A stretch of DNA of 64,000 bases from CAYMSF01 sp964392985 (GTDB lineage: Bacteria; Verrucomicrobiota; Lentisphaeria; Victivallales; Victivallaceae), in assembly GCA_964392985.1 (NCBI GenBank), contig CAYMSF010000012.1:17720-81719 (forward strand). Direction: 5' to 3'. Under the pieces are notes generated by a model that saw only the letters and a program-made list of their open reading frames with translations, had not been told where the DNA came from and did no database searches. The position numbers and the translations under genes are program-made. Below, piece by piece: positions 43,586-53,255 of this stretch (position 1 is its first letter; each line of letters opens with the position of its first letter).

Positions 43586-44284
43586 ATGCAGCAAAGATTG
43601 AATGTTCCGCCGGATAATCATGTAAAAGTACTTGACGGGCAGGGGTGGGTTGGACTGATTGACCACCTGGGCAATGAAACGACGATTGTCAATGCCGCCA
43701 GAGTCTCTTTCGGAAAACTCAAAAGCTCCATGGATGATAAAGACATTGTCTTGCTGGATTACCTGATTGAAAACCGTCATACCAGTCCTTTAGAACATGT
43801 GGTGTTTACTTTCAGCGTGCATTGCCCGCTGTTTGTCCGGGGGCAGTGGCACCGGCACCGTACCTGGAGTTACAATGAAATTTCACGACGTTATACTGAA
43901 ATAGATATGGAATTTTACACTCCGCCGGTTGTCCGGGCTCAGGCCGTATCTAACCGTCAGGCTTCAGTGGTTGATCCTGCCATTAACCGTCCGGACTTGA
44001 AGGATAAAATAACGGCGCATAATCAAAAATCTTTGGAATTTTATGAGGAATTACTTGCCGCCGGTGTCTGTCGCGAACAGGCGCGCGGTGTTTTGCCGCA
44101 GAATATGATGGTTACTTTCTGGGGTACCGTAGATTTGGGTAATCTGTTGCATTTTCTGGAATTGCGTGACAGTGAACATGCCCAATGGGAGATTCGCGAA
44201 TATGCCATTGCAATAAAGCAGCTGATTAAGCCTTTTATCCCGAATGTAGCCAGATACTTTGCCTCAAAAGGGCAGGTATGGTAA
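43586..44284 (+). CDS. thyX: Flavin-dependent thymidylate synthase
   Basis: 232 residues from ATG 43586 (a TTG two codons earlier is in frame but poorer). The ThyX signature RHRTWSYNEISRRY is exact (RHRxxSxNxxSxR). It methylates dUMP to dTMP using FAD, NADPH and methylenetetrahydrofolate. No thyA is in the window. HLRDSEHAQWEIRE-type C-terminal helix (ELRDSEHAQWEIREYA) is present. pdxA follows by 16 nt. Confidence 0.95.
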   Translation: MQQRLNVPPDNHVKVLDGQGWVGLIDHLGNETTIVNAARVSFGKLKSSMDDKDIVLLDYLIENRHTSPLEHVVFTFSVHCPLFVRGQWHRHRTWSYNEISRRYTEIDMEFYTPPVVRAQAVSNRQASVVDPAINRPDLKDKITAHNQKSLEFYEELLAAGVCREQARGVLPQNMMVTFWGTVDLGNLLHFLELRDSEHAQWEIREYAIAIKQLIKPFIPNVARYFASKGQVW

Positions 44285-44300
44285 ATTTATTTGGAATAAG

Positions 44301-45266
44301 ATGAAGACTATCCCCCGTATTGCTTTGACTATGGGTGATCCTTCCGGAATCGGACCGGAGATTGCTGTGCGTGTCGCTCAACTTCCGGAATTTTACGCCG
44401 AGGCCGAAATTATTATTTACGGTTGTCCCGAAATTATCAATGCCGCCTTAAAAAAATATGGTTCAGATAGGCCGCTTGAAATTTTTGCAACCGGCAACCT
44501 TACCATGGATGCGGTCGCAATCGGCAGAAATTCACCTGAATGCGGTTTGGCGGCAATGAATGCCGTTATCGCGGCTGCCAGTGCGGCTCTGGAAGGTCGG
44601 GTTGACGCGATTGTAACTGCACCGATGAATAAAGCATCAGTAAATCTGGCTGGCATTAATTTCACCGGCCACACTGAGTTGATTGCAGAACTTTGCGGAT
44701 GCAAAAGTTATGCCATGATGCAATCTGATGGACAATTGCGGGTAGCTTTTGTCACCACCCACATTCCGCTTGTTGACGTCAGCAGAATTATTACCACTGA
44801 ACGTATTATTGAAGTTACCAAACTGTTGCATGCGGCTGTGATTGCGGAGGGTATTACTGTACCGCGTCTGGCAGTTGCGGCAATCAACCCTCATGCCGGC
44901 GAAAATGGTTTTATGGGCGCTGAAGATGAAAAAATCGTCAAACCGGCAATTAAATCTTTACAGGAACAAGGGATTTGCATCGAAGGCCCATTCCCGCCGG
45001 ACACGCTCTTCATTGAATCAGTCAGAAATCGTTTTGACGGAATTATTTCAATGTATCATGACCAGGGGCATATTCCGTTTAAAATGCTGGCCTTTGACCG
45101 TGGAGTGAATTCAACATTGGGTCTGCCAATTATCCGGACCAGTGTTGACCATGGCACGGCGTTTGAAATCGCCTGGCAGGGCAGGGCAGATATCGGCAGT
45201 ATGACCGCCGCATTGCGACTGGCCATTGCCAGAGCAGGATTTCAGCGGAGAAAAAATGAGCAGTAA
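44301..45266 (+). CDS. pdxA: 4-hydroxythreonine-4-phosphate dehydrogenase
   Basis: 321 residues from ATG 44301 (ggaataag site), preferred over an in-frame start 14 codons earlier. PdxA signatures: TMGDPSGIGPEIAVRVA, VTAPMNKASVNLAGINFTGHTELIAEL in pattern, INPHAGENG, FPPDTLF, and MYHDQGHIPFK with metal-binding His residues. It acts in pyridoxal phosphate synthesis, or in PdxA2 forms in other oxidations; no other pdx gene is adjacent. The end overlaps the following membrane-protein gene. Confidence 0.92.
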   Translation: MKTIPRIALTMGDPSGIGPEIAVRVAQLPEFYAEAEIIIYGCPEIINAALKKYGSDRPLEIFATGNLTMDAVAIGRNSPECGLAAMNAVIAAASAALEGRVDAIVTAPMNKASVNLAGINFTGHTELIAELCGCKSYAMMQSDGQLRVAFVTTHIPLVDVSRIITTERIIEVTKLLHAAVIAEGITVPRLAVAAINPHAGENGFMGAEDEKIVKPAIKSLQEQGICIEGPFPPDTLFIESVRNRFDGIISMYHDQGHIPFKMLAFDRGVNSTLGLPIIRTSVDHGTAFEIAWQGRADIGSMTAALRLAIARAGFQRRKNEQ

Positions 45267-47337
45267 ATCTCCGATATCTTTTCTGCAGACAATATTGTTT
45301 ATTCTCGCCGGAGTGTTCACTATCATCGCCATTACTTTTGTCTGGAATGAACTGGTGGCACGATTTGAAAACCCGTCAATGGTTATGGTAATATTTGTTT
45401 TTTTCTTCTCGTTATGGGCGGCTGGCGGTGCGATGCTGGTTCCCCGCGGCGTAAGTCGTGAATCAAGAGAATTAATGTTGTCCTGTGCGTTGATGTTACT
45501 GCCTGCGACAGCGTTGATTTCGGTGATTTCCGCGATGTTTTTCCCGATTCCTCAGCGATGGGTCGGAGACATGACCGGGATTGTTGCCGGGGTGGGATTT
45601 GCCACATTGTGGATTGGAATTGTTTCAGGAATGGTTACCGGATTGCTGTTCACTCTGAATCAAACGGAAAGATTGAGGCGGGAGTTTGCCGGTGGTTTAG
45701 GTTTAATTGCCGGCAGCATGATATTTCTTGCCCCGTCATTGCGTTGGCAGCCACCGCCGGCATATCTTGCCATCGCAGGTATATCCATTATTTTTATGGC
45801 CGTAATCGGACGAGACCGGACGATTGATTCAAGTTATTACCGGCAGCGGTTGTGGATAATTGCAGCTGTTGCCATGCTTATTAGTGCCGGTGGTGTTTAT
45901 GCCACTCAGGAAATGAACCGGATTTACTGGACGAATGTCATGCCGGGCTGGAATTTTCAAGGTCAAATCAATACCAGTAACGGCAGGCTTAATGTTCTTA
46001 AACGTCAACCGGAAAAACAAAACAGTGTTTCCGAAATAACGGTTTTTCGTAACAATATTCCCGTTGGACATTATCCGAAAGATTCGGAAAAATATATTGC
46101 TGCCATGTTGCCGTTGGCCTTGCAGTCTGACACCACGAATCTAAAGGTTTTAATTTTTGACTCACCGTTTTCTTTTGTATCGCAAGCCCTGCAAAATTTG
46201 CCGTTTATTGAAGAAATTGTCCAGATTTCCCCGTCTGCCACGTTGAATGATTATGCTGTTGCCGCAGGGTATTGGGATGAACCCAGATACTACTGTTTGA
46301 AAGCCATCGATCCCATTGAGTTTTTGCGACAGAGTCAACATAAATTTGACATTATCATCATACTTGAACCAATTATAACCGGAGAGTTGATTACTGAACG
46401 TTTTTGCGGTTTGTTGCTGGAACGGCTGAACAGCAATGGCGTTCTGGCGGTGCCATCGGTACAACTTAACAACTTTGCTCCTCTTTCTACTCAAACGCTG
46501 GCAAAACATTTCAAACACAAAGTTGTCATGCCTGGCTGTCGACAGTTACAAATATGGGGTAATGGCAATGTTACCGGCAATATAGAGGAACTGGAAAAAC
46601 GTTTAGTCCGGCTTTCTGCGCCTGTGATGCAGGTACCGGTGGGAATTTTATCCACAATATATTCTATCACGGATGAACCTCCCGCTGTCGAGGGTGTTTT
46701 ATGTGATAATGATGTCTTTGCCGGCGTTAATTCTCAAGAGGTTGCCATGCCGCAATTATCATTGGTGTTGTCTTTACTGGTCTGTATTCTGTTATATGTG
46801 ATCATAAGGTTTTTTCTGACTAGAATTGGCAATTACGGCGTAGGTTTCGGTTCGTTTGAAAATGGTTTTTTTGCTGTCGGAGTATTACTGTTATTGATGA
46901 TTGCAGCCCATCATGCCTATGGAACTATCGGTCAGATTGTACCGCTACTGCTCGGAATGCTGGGATGGATGGTATTTGGCAAGACCTTGTTCCCGGTGCC
47001 GTACAGTAAAATAATTACCGCGGCCTTGTCGTGTTTGTGCCCATTGCTGTTTTTCTTCAATAATAACGATTATTTTCAATATTTACTGCCAATTACAGTA
47101 ATTGTTCTGGCGGTTTCTGCCGGTCTGGTTGAAGAATTGCTTACACGAAGAATAACCTCCATGCCCGGAGAAAGATTGCCGGTATTACGTTGCGTCGGCT
47201 GTGCCTGTGGCACAATATTTTTTACTTTGATTATCTTATCCGGCGGCGGAATTATAGTTTGTATTATTCTCTTGCTGTTGTTTCGTCTGCCGTTGTTATT
47301 CTCGGTAATGCCTTTTGATTCCCGCCGTTCTTTATAG
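45256..47337 (+). CDS. Polytopic membrane protein with degenerate spermidine-synthase-like domain
   Basis: 693 residues from ATG 45256, overlapping pdxA by 11 nt. About six membrane helices in residues 1-215, a soluble centre (about 225-490), then six or so more helices. The centre looks like a spermidine synthase Rossmann domain: LKVLIFDSPFSFVSQALQ, EIVQISPSATLNDYA, FDIIIILEPI, LLLERLNSNGVLAVP. But the glycine-rich GGGDG loop is missing, so catalysis is unlikely. Membrane-fused spermidine-synthase-like proteins are common in PVC and Deltaproteobacteria; function unknown. Confidence 0.6.
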   Translation: MSSKSPISFLQTILFILAGVFTIIAITFVWNELVARFENPSMVMVIFVFFFSLWAAGGAMLVPRGVSRESRELMLSCALMLLPATALISVISAMFFPIPQRWVGDMTGIVAGVGFATLWIGIVSGMVTGLLFTLNQTERLRREFAGGLGLIAGSMIFLAPSLRWQPPPAYLAIAGISIIFMAVIGRDRTIDSSYYRQRLWIIAAVAMLISAGGVYATQEMNRIYWTNVMPGWNFQGQINTSNGRLNVLKRQPEKQNSVSEITVFRNNIPVGHYPKDSEKYIAAMLPLALQSDTTNLKVLIFDSPFSFVSQALQNLPFIEEIVQISPSATLNDYAVAAGYWDEPRYYCLKAIDPIEFLRQSQHKFDIIIILEPIITGELITERFCGLLLERLNSNGVLAVPSVQLNNFAPLSTQTLAKHFKHKVVMPGCRQLQIWGNGNVTGNIEELEKRLVRLSAPVMQVPVGILSTIYSITDEPPAVEGVLCDNDVFAGVNSQEVAMPQLSLVLSLLVCILLYVIIRFFLTRIGNYGVGFGSFENGFFAVGVLLLLMIAAHHAYGTIGQIVPLLLGMLGWMVFGKTLFPVPYSKIITAALSCLCPLLFFFNNNDYFQYLLPITVIVLAVSAGLVEELLTRRITSMPGERLPVLRCVGCACGTIFFTLIILSGGGIIVCIILLLLFRLPLLFSVMPFDSRRSL

Positions 47338-47383
47338 AATATAAAACCGCCATGGGTTTTATAATGCAATCGCTGCATTATAT

Positions 47384-48133
47384 TTATTGATTTTCGGGCG
47401 GTTCCTCAAACAGAATCACCGGTTTCGCAGCCATATTCAGCAATATCAGTTTCAGCGTGAAAAGCAGATAGATAGTCAATGTAATCAGTGCGGCGGCAAA
47501 TAACAGAATGCTGAAAGAACGGTAAAGGTTTATTTTAGAAGTGAAATCTCCGGCGTTTATCTGCTTACGCAACAACATCCGGTATTGGCAGTCAAGAAAT
47601 GGCTTCAAAGGAGAAATAATTTTAATTTGCAGGACATATCTGTCCGGTGGCAGTGAACAGATGGAATCAATGTCAAGAATCTTTTTATTGGTGATTTCAG
47701 CCCCGGAATCAGTGAATTGCCCATAATATACGCATGAATAGATACTTTTTCCGGCAATGTCGGTAACCTTCAGTTCGTATAGGAGATTCCGCAATATTTT
47801 ATTCAGCGGCAAGCCATTAATCTGTTCAGAACTGATTTCCAATGCCAGAATAGCGATTGATCGCCTCATCTCCGGCTTGATTTCCAGAAGCGAAAGGTAA
47901 CATCCAGTCTGTTCCGGATTGATATTCAATACGGTTGGTTTTAGATTGCGTAAGTAAGTGTAACTGGAGTATTCACTACGAAATTTAGAAAAGAAAACTG
48001 CTCCAAGAGTACCCAGCAACAGGAAAATAATCAAGAAGGAAATGTTTTGACGGAGTATATATAAAAATCCAACCTTTGAGGGATTTTTTTTCACTTTGTT
48101 TCCGGTTAAGATATCAGACGGGAAATTATTCAT
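47384..48133 (-). CDS. Unknown protein with N- and C-terminal membrane segments
   Basis: 249 residues from ATG 48133, overlapping the PEGA gene by 8 nt; an earlier in-frame start would lengthen it by 17 residues. Membrane helices lie at about 31-50 (FLIIFLLLGTLGAVFF) and 211-240 (SILLFAAALITLTIYLLFTLKLILLN), with a soluble part between of about 160 residues. I do not recognise the family. It is the last gene of the Tad-linked operon and may act in it. Confidence 0.6.
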   Translation of the reverse strand: MNNFPSDILTGNKVKKNPSKVGFLYILRQNISFLIIFLLLGTLGAVFFSKFRSEYSSYTYLRNLKPTVLNINPEQTGCYLSLLEIKPEMRRSIAILALEISSEQINGLPLNKILRNLLYELKVTDIAGKSIYSCVYYGQFTDSGAEITNKKILDIDSICSLPPDRYVLQIKIISPLKPFLDCQYRMLLRKQINAGDFTSKINLYRSFSILLFAAALITLTIYLLFTLKLILLNMAAKPVILFEEPPENQ

Positions 48134-49457
48134 CGCCGGTTTCAATGGGTTTAATGTATTCGATTTCGGATTTGCTATATTCAACTTTTACACCCGGCTC
48201 CGGTCCGAAAAATATCTTTTCAGCATTTTCTGCATAGAGTAAACCCAGTGATGATTTGCCACTCTTAAGTTTAAGTTCCGCATTTGCAACCCATAATGTG
48301 ATGTTTTTCGGACGGGCAATCTGTCCCTTGATTACTGTTACGTTAACGACAGTGCTGTCCGGTACTGCACGTTTGTGTGCGGCGGTGATTTCATATTTGC
48401 CGGCGTTAAGACCGCGAATCTGGAATATTCGCGATATCATCGGATTTTCGCCTTTCTGTGTCACTCCATAAGATTTGCCATTTACATATATAGTAGTGCC
48501 GGGAGGATTTACCACTATGTCGATACCGCCGGTATTTTTACTTAAAACAAATTCAGCCGCCGATTTTTGTCCCGGGGTGATGACAATTTCTTTAAATACC
48601 TGATCATACAGATTCTTTTCCAGACGGATGGTATATTTCCCGGCAGGGAGAGTTTTTAGCTGTAGCGGGGTAACACCATAGGGCTGGTCGTTGATAAATA
48701 CATCTGCTCCGGCAGGGGCGCTGGTGACTTCAAGTGAACCTGGTAGAAGATTCAGTTTTATCTCTTTTTCCAGATTCTGATCGCGTCTGATGGTGAGCGA
48801 TTCTTCAGTCGGCGCATAACCATCCTTTTCAACCCTGAACTGATATTTGCCTTCTTCCAGTTCGCGTTTGAACGGGGTATAGCCGCCCGGTTGGCCGTTT
48901 ATGAACACTTGCGCATGTGCCGGCTTGCTGTTTAATTCAATTCTGCCAACATTTGAGTTTAGTGATACAATAACTTCCTGCGGTTGCTCATCTTTAACTT
49001 CCCAGGAAGCTTCCCGGACAGTGTAGCCTGTTTTTTCAATCTTGGCGCGATAACTGCCAATATCAAGTTCACGCAAAATGAGTGGTGTGGAACCTTTGTT
49101 TTCGCCGTTCATAATTACTCTGGCATTTTCAGGTCTGGAGAGGATCAATACCGCGCTTCTAACCGGTGACAACTTGACATTAACAGCTGTCTCCATACCG
49201 GCACTCATCTCAATACGTTCCCATACCGGGTAGTAGTTCTGTTTGGATAGTTTTATAATCAGGGTTGCCGGTTGAACTTTGTCAGAGAATGGCGTAACGC
49301 CTATTTCCTTGTCCCTTATCGAAATTGTTGCTCCCGCCGGGTCTGAAGTAATCTTTAACGTCGCATACGAGGGTTTCGCCTGAGATTTTCCACAGCCTGC
49401 TGCCATTAAAGCAACAGCAATAATTGGAATTAAGAATAGATATATCGCTTTTTTCAT
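48126..49457 (-). CDS. PEGA-repeat lipoprotein
   Basis: 443 residues. Lipobox LMAAGC puts the acylated Cys at residue 22. At least five PEGA domains follow, each with the turn G-x-T-P: LKITSDPAGATISIRDKEIGVTP, ENARVIMNGENKGSTP, PAHAQVFINGQPGGYTP, PAGADVFINDQPYGVTP, PPGTTIYVNGKSYGVT (given in part). PEGA domains are short beta folds in surface lipoproteins. It overlaps the FHA gene by ATGA. Probably exposed on the outer membrane or in the periplasm and functioning with the Tad machinery. Confidence 0.85.
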   Translation of the reverse strand: MKKAIYLFLIPIIAVALMAAGCGKSQAKPSYATLKITSDPAGATISIRDKEIGVTPFSDKVQPATLIIKLSKQNYYPVWERIEMSAGMETAVNVKLSPVRSAVLILSRPENARVIMNGENKGSTPLILRELDIGSYRAKIEKTGYTVREASWEVKDEQPQEVIVSLNSNVGRIELNSKPAHAQVFINGQPGGYTPFKRELEEGKYQFRVEKDGYAPTEESLTIRRDQNLEKEIKLNLLPGSLEVTSAPAGADVFINDQPYGVTPLQLKTLPAGKYTIRLEKNLYDQVFKEIVITPGQKSAAEFVLSKNTGGIDIVVNPPGTTIYVNGKSYGVTQKGENPMISRIFQIRGLNAGKYEITAAHKRAVPDSTVVNVTVIKGQIARPKNITLWVANAELKLKSGKSSLGLLYAENAEKIFFGPEPGVKVEYSKSEIEYIKPIETGDE

Positions 49458-51013
49458 CGTTTATCTCTGCTTTTGAGGATTCGGTCAATCTGCATACTTT
49501 TGACCCGGATATTTTGATATTCCTGAGAATCAATTGGATAAAGTTCCATAATTTTTTCAGTAATTTCTTTCAGTTTTTCAAACTCATTAAGGCGATACAG
49601 GCGCATGTATTCAAAATCCAGATCTTTAAGCATTTTCTGTTTGATTTCTTCTGCTTCAAGGCAGCGCTGTCTGGCTTTATGCCAGATTTCAGGCTTAGGT
49701 GAAAACTGGTCGAGATATTCTACCGCAGTGCGGTAACGGTAAATAGCTTCCAGCAGTCGTCCCGGTTTAGCTTCCCGGTTTTGGAAAAGGTCTTCCGCTT
49801 TCTGGTAATACTCCTCGGCATTACGCTTTAATTCATCTGGCAGCATGGCGATGGTCTGTAACCCGAAATTACCGGAAAAATCGTTAATGGCGCGTTCAAT
49901 GGTCTCAAAAGAACTTGGCGCATAGGAATTCTTTACTGTAATGCTGTTGATTTTATAGTCATAACTTATAACAAGTTTTCTGATTTCATCTTGATTATCA
50001 GCGGCGACCCCGGCTGGTTGCGGCTGGAGCGACATAAAACTGGTTGATTCAATTTCTTTTTTCAGATTATCCAACTGTTGCGGATTAATTTTTTCAATGT
50101 TTTTAATATATTTACGTTGTGACTTTAAGTCAAAAATTGAAAAATAAGCCTTGTTATTCTCAATTCTCAGTGTGAATCTGAATAAACTGTCCGTAGAAAC
50201 CTTGTCTTTTTCGTAGTAAAGAATAAAAGGCGCATTGAAAGTTTTATTTACCGCTTTCGGTTCAATATTCTTTTTTTCCAATTCCTGATAGGAAATGAAT
50301 ATACTTACGAATATTGCCGCTGAACAAATAACGGTTACATAAAAAATTAAATTAGAAAACCGGCGTTTGCCTTTTTCTACGGTAGTTGTCGGCGAAGGTT
50401 GCTCCTTGCCACCGAAGATATTGATTTTTCCCTTGATGACCGCCTCGGAAATTTGTTCGCGGGCAGATTCGGTTTTGTCATTGATAAATGACATCAACTT
50501 GGACTTGCCGGAATGGTCGGCAGTATTTGACTTTTCAGGAGAGAAGATGACTGTGCCTTCGTGTTGATCTTGTGACGACTTAACATCAGTGCAGGGCGGT
50601 GTCATATCAATCGGTTCAAATATTACTTTGGGCGTGGTTAGTTCCGGAGTTTTAGATGGCGATGGTTGGATAACCGGAGTGCTTTCCGGCGAAAACGCTT
50701 GAGCGATTTCTGATTTCATATCCCTTTTTTCGCCAAACCGCAATGTCTGGTCACCGAGTGAGATAATGTCGCCTTCCACTAATGCTTGACTGCTGTTAAC
50801 CGTGTAGTTGTTGACTTTGACACCGTTAGTGCTGTTCAAGTCGGTTATCTGCCAGGTGGCGTCAGGATGCTGTTCCAATCTGGCATGATAGCGGGAAACG
50901 CCTGCGGCAAGAAGAAAAATATTATTATCCTCCTCACGACCAAGCGTGAACACGCTTTTATTCAATTCGATGGAACTGTCTGCTTTTTCACCGTTAAGAA
51001 AGTATAATTTCAT
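49454..51013 (-). CDS. FHA-domain membrane protein
   Basis: 519 residues. Residues 1-95 are an FHA domain with the phosphothreonine-binding pattern: FTLGREEDNNI, SRYHARLEQ, DLNSTNGVKVNN. A low-complexity linker follows (about 100-215), then one membrane helix at 221-241 (NLIFYVTVICSAAIFVSIFIS) and a helical C-terminal domain with TPR-like spacing (EYYQKAEDLFQN). The FHA part would be cytoplasmic and could read a Ser/Thr kinase signal. ATGA overlaps join it to the DUF192 and PEGA genes. Confidence 0.83.
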   Translation of the reverse strand: MKLYFLNGEKADSSIELNKSVFTLGREEDNNIFLLAAGVSRYHARLEQHPDATWQITDLNSTNGVKVNNYTVNSSQALVEGDIISLGDQTLRFGEKRDMKSEIAQAFSPESTPVIQPSPSKTPELTTPKVIFEPIDMTPPCTDVKSSQDQHEGTVIFSPEKSNTADHSGKSKLMSFINDKTESAREQISEAVIKGKINIFGGKEQPSPTTTVEKGKRRFSNLIFYVTVICSAAIFVSIFISYQELEKKNIEPKAVNKTFNAPFILYYEKDKVSTDSLFRFTLRIENNKAYFSIFDLKSQRKYIKNIEKINPQQLDNLKKEIESTSFMSLQPQPAGVAADNQDEIRKLVISYDYKINSITVKNSYAPSSFETIERAINDFSGNFGLQTIAMLPDELKRNAEEYYQKAEDLFQNREAKPGRLLEAIYRYRTAVEYLDQFSPKPEIWHKARQRCLEAEEIKQKMLKDLDFEYMRLYRLNEFEKLKEITEKIMELYPIDSQEYQNIRVKSMQIDRILKSRDKR

Positions 51014-51447
51014 TCTTTATTCGCTTTACACGGAATCACTGTTTCTGCCACAGTAATTATTTTTTCACCTTTCATTTCCCGTTCAGTTTCGGCCGAAAGT
51101 TCTGCCGACATATCTAACACATCGCCAATTTGTGTATCTGTCGCTGCAATGATACCGCATGGAAGCTCAATCGTGGTAAATGCTTCCGCTGAACGTACCA
51201 GTAATTTCCATGGCGGCAGATTTTTGCATACCCGGCAAACGACATTGTCCCGCCGGACAAAAATAACATCAAGACTGCACTGCATAAACATGGTATGGAT
51301 GGAATTACAATTGCTGAAGACCATCGCATCAAAATCTGAGGTCGCAAAGTCTCTACCCAGCATACCGCGCATTCGTAATATATATCCGTTTGCATAAAAA
51401 GGCGAACGGGCAAGATATTTTTTTCTCGTCAGATTGATAATCATCAA
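51010..51447 (-). CDS. DUF192 protein
   Basis: 145 residues. The DUF192 pattern is clear: RMRGMLGR, FDAMVFSNCNSIHTMFMQCSLDVIFV, and a late FTTIELPCGIIAATDTQIGDVL. The family is small and beta-rich; function is unknown. It lies 8 nt after tadC and overlaps the FHA gene, so it is embedded in the Tad operon. DUF192 genes are repeatedly found next to Tad loci in other phyla, which suggests a pilus-related job (inference). No signal peptide here. Confidence 0.85.
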   Translation of the reverse strand: MMIINLTRKKYLARSPFYANGYILRMRGMLGRDFATSDFDAMVFSNCNSIHTMFMQCSLDVIFVRRDNVVCRVCKNLPPWKLLVRSAEAFTTIELPCGIIAATDTQIGDVLDMSAELSAETEREMKGEKIITVAETVIPCKANKE

Positions 51448-51455
51448 CGCTCCTC

Positions 51456-52343
51456 TTAGCGAACCAGCATCTTAAATGCCTGCAACAATATCGGCACCAT
51501 CAGTATGATTATTACCGCCGGGAAAATGAAAAAAATTACCGGGAACAAAATTTTTACAGGGGCCTCATTCGCCAGTTTTTCTGCACGGACAAAACGTTTG
51601 TTGCGGAACATGTCACCTTGAATACGGAGTAGATTTGCAATACTTACCCCCAGTTCTTCCGCCTGAATAATTGCATTTAAGACCGAAGTTAAATCCGGTT
51701 GTCTAACCCGCAAAGAAAGATCGCGCAATGCCTGCTGGCGTTTTTTTCCGAGTTGAATTTCCTTGAATGTCCGGCCAAGTTCTTCGCCCAGCGAATCCAT
51801 TTTGCGCCGGTTAAGAATATCCCGCAGCGAGGTGATAAAATCTTTTCCCGCCTCAACGGAAAGCGTCAGCAAATCAAGGACATTGGGTAACGCTTTCATG
51901 ATTTCCAGATGGCGTTTCTTGACGACCGCCTTAAGCCATGCACCGGGATAGATATAGAGACAAAACGCCAGAATCAATCCCATCAATGCGTTACCGTAAA
52001 TTATGCAAAATATCATTAATGCAAAACCGCATATCGTGAGAATAATTCTGACCGCTATAAAATCTTCGGCGCTGATTGCGTGACTGTAACCGGCCATGAG
52101 CAGATGTTCTTCAGTGTATTTCATCGGATGAGCCAGCAAATTATTGCGTGCGACAAAACGGAAGTTAGGCGCCAGCGGCATGAAGATTCTGACCAGTATC
52201 GGCAGATTGCGTTTTACTTCACCGCCGACATCTTTGTCAACGTGAATTGATTCCATGAACATGAACAGCAACAGGCACAGGCAGGTGACACATATCCCTG
52301 CCGAGATTGCGGCAACCAGTGATGTTAAGACTGAAAAATCCAT
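51456..52343 (-). CDS. tadC: TadC-type inner membrane platform protein
   Basis: 295 residues of the T2SSF family. Membrane helices at the N-terminus, near 110-145 and at the C-terminus (VKILFPVIFFIFPAVIIILMVPILL). The conserved core LPNVLDLLTLSVEAGKDFITSLRDI and LGVSIANLLRIQGDMFRNKRFVRAEKLANEAPVK (in pattern) is diagnostic. It forms the inner-membrane platform of a Flp/Tad secretion system with TadB, whose gene is 12 nt upstream. Confidence 0.9.
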   Translation of the reverse strand: MDFSVLTSLVAAISAGICVTCLCLLLFMFMESIHVDKDVGGEVKRNLPILVRIFMPLAPNFRFVARNNLLAHPMKYTEEHLLMAGYSHAISAEDFIAVRIILTICGFALMIFCIIYGNALMGLILAFCLYIYPGAWLKAVVKKRHLEIMKALPNVLDLLTLSVEAGKDFITSLRDILNRRKMDSLGEELGRTFKEIQLGKKRQQALRDLSLRVRQPDLTSVLNAIIQAEELGVSIANLLRIQGDMFRNKRFVRAEKLANEAPVKILFPVIFFIFPAVIIILMVPILLQAFKMLVR

Positions 52344-52355
52344 GTTAATGCTCCG

Positions 52356-53243
52356 CTAAATGTCAATGGTCGTAATTTTGCGTATGACCAGAAAGCCGAT
52401 TATTACCAGTATTGTGGCGCCGATAATTGAAATAATCCCGATGATTGAACCAAAAAACTGGTTCATCGTATCCGGCGCCACATACGACATCATAAATAAC
52501 AATGCAAATGGCATAATGCCGATCAGCACCGCCTGCAGTTTTCCCTGTGCCGTCATCGCCCGCAGCTTGCCGTTGATTCTGGCGCGTTCTCTAATCAGGC
52601 CGGCGAGACGATCAAAAATCACCGTCAATTCACCGCCGGTTTGTCTGGCGGTGATGATTGCGGTCGCCACCAGTTCAAAATCATCGCTGCCCAACCGGTT
52701 GTTCATATTGTCCAATGCTTTTTCCAGCGGTACTCCAAGTCTTATTTCCTGCATCAACAATCTGAATTCGATGGAAATAGGATGTTTGCTTTCATTGGCG
52801 ACTGATTCCATTGCCTGATTGATACTGAATCCCGCCTTCAGTGAGCTGCTCATCGAACCAAGTGCATCTTCAAGCTGTTCATTAAACTTAATCAGTCGCT
52901 GTTTTTTCAGAAACCGTAAATATAATCGTGGCATCGGGAATGCCGCTACGCAGACTGCGCTGCCAAGGAAAATTCCTTTGCTCCAACTGAACTTGTCGCT
53001 GGATGATGCGAAAACCACAATTGTCAGGAATCCAACCAGCAGGCTGACTGCAATACTGACATCCAATATCCGTCCTGCCGGCAGTTGCAGCAACACATCA
53101 TCAAGTTCAACTGCCGCTTCTTTTATATAGCGTTCTTTGTATCTGGCCGAGGCATAAGAGATAAAGTCCACGAGCACCAGCGTCATCAGCGTAATGCTGA
53201 CCCCGACGCAAATGCTTGGCAGTAAACCACTCTCGTATAACAT
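52356..53243 (-). CDS. tadB: TadB-type inner membrane platform protein
   Basis: 295 residues. N-terminal helices, a T2SSF core (FNEQLEDALGSMSSSLKAGFSINQAMESVANE, ELVATAIITARQTGGELTVIFDRLAGLIRER in pattern), and two C-terminal helices. It pairs with TadC as the inner membrane platform. It follows the ATPase gene by 12 nt. The start ATG is preceded by a GGAG site (caggagacggt). Confidence 0.9.
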   Translation of the reverse strand: MLYESGLLPSICVGVSITLMTLVLVDFISYASARYKERYIKEAAVELDDVLLQLPAGRILDVSIAVSLLVGFLTIVVFASSSDKFSWSKGIFLGSAVCVAAFPMPRLYLRFLKKQRLIKFNEQLEDALGSMSSSLKAGFSINQAMESVANESKHPISIEFRLLMQEIRLGVPLEKALDNMNNRLGSDDFELVATAIITARQTGGELTVIFDRLAGLIRERARINGKLRAMTAQGKLQAVLIGIMPFALLFMMSYVAPDTMNQFFGSIIGIISIIGATILVIIGFLVIRKITTIDI

Positions 53244-53255
53244 ACCGTCTCCTGA

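Noticed and set aside
45256..47337. Active spermidine synthase
   Set aside because: The GGGDG-type SAM-binding loop and catalytic Asp pair are missing despite a similar fold pattern.
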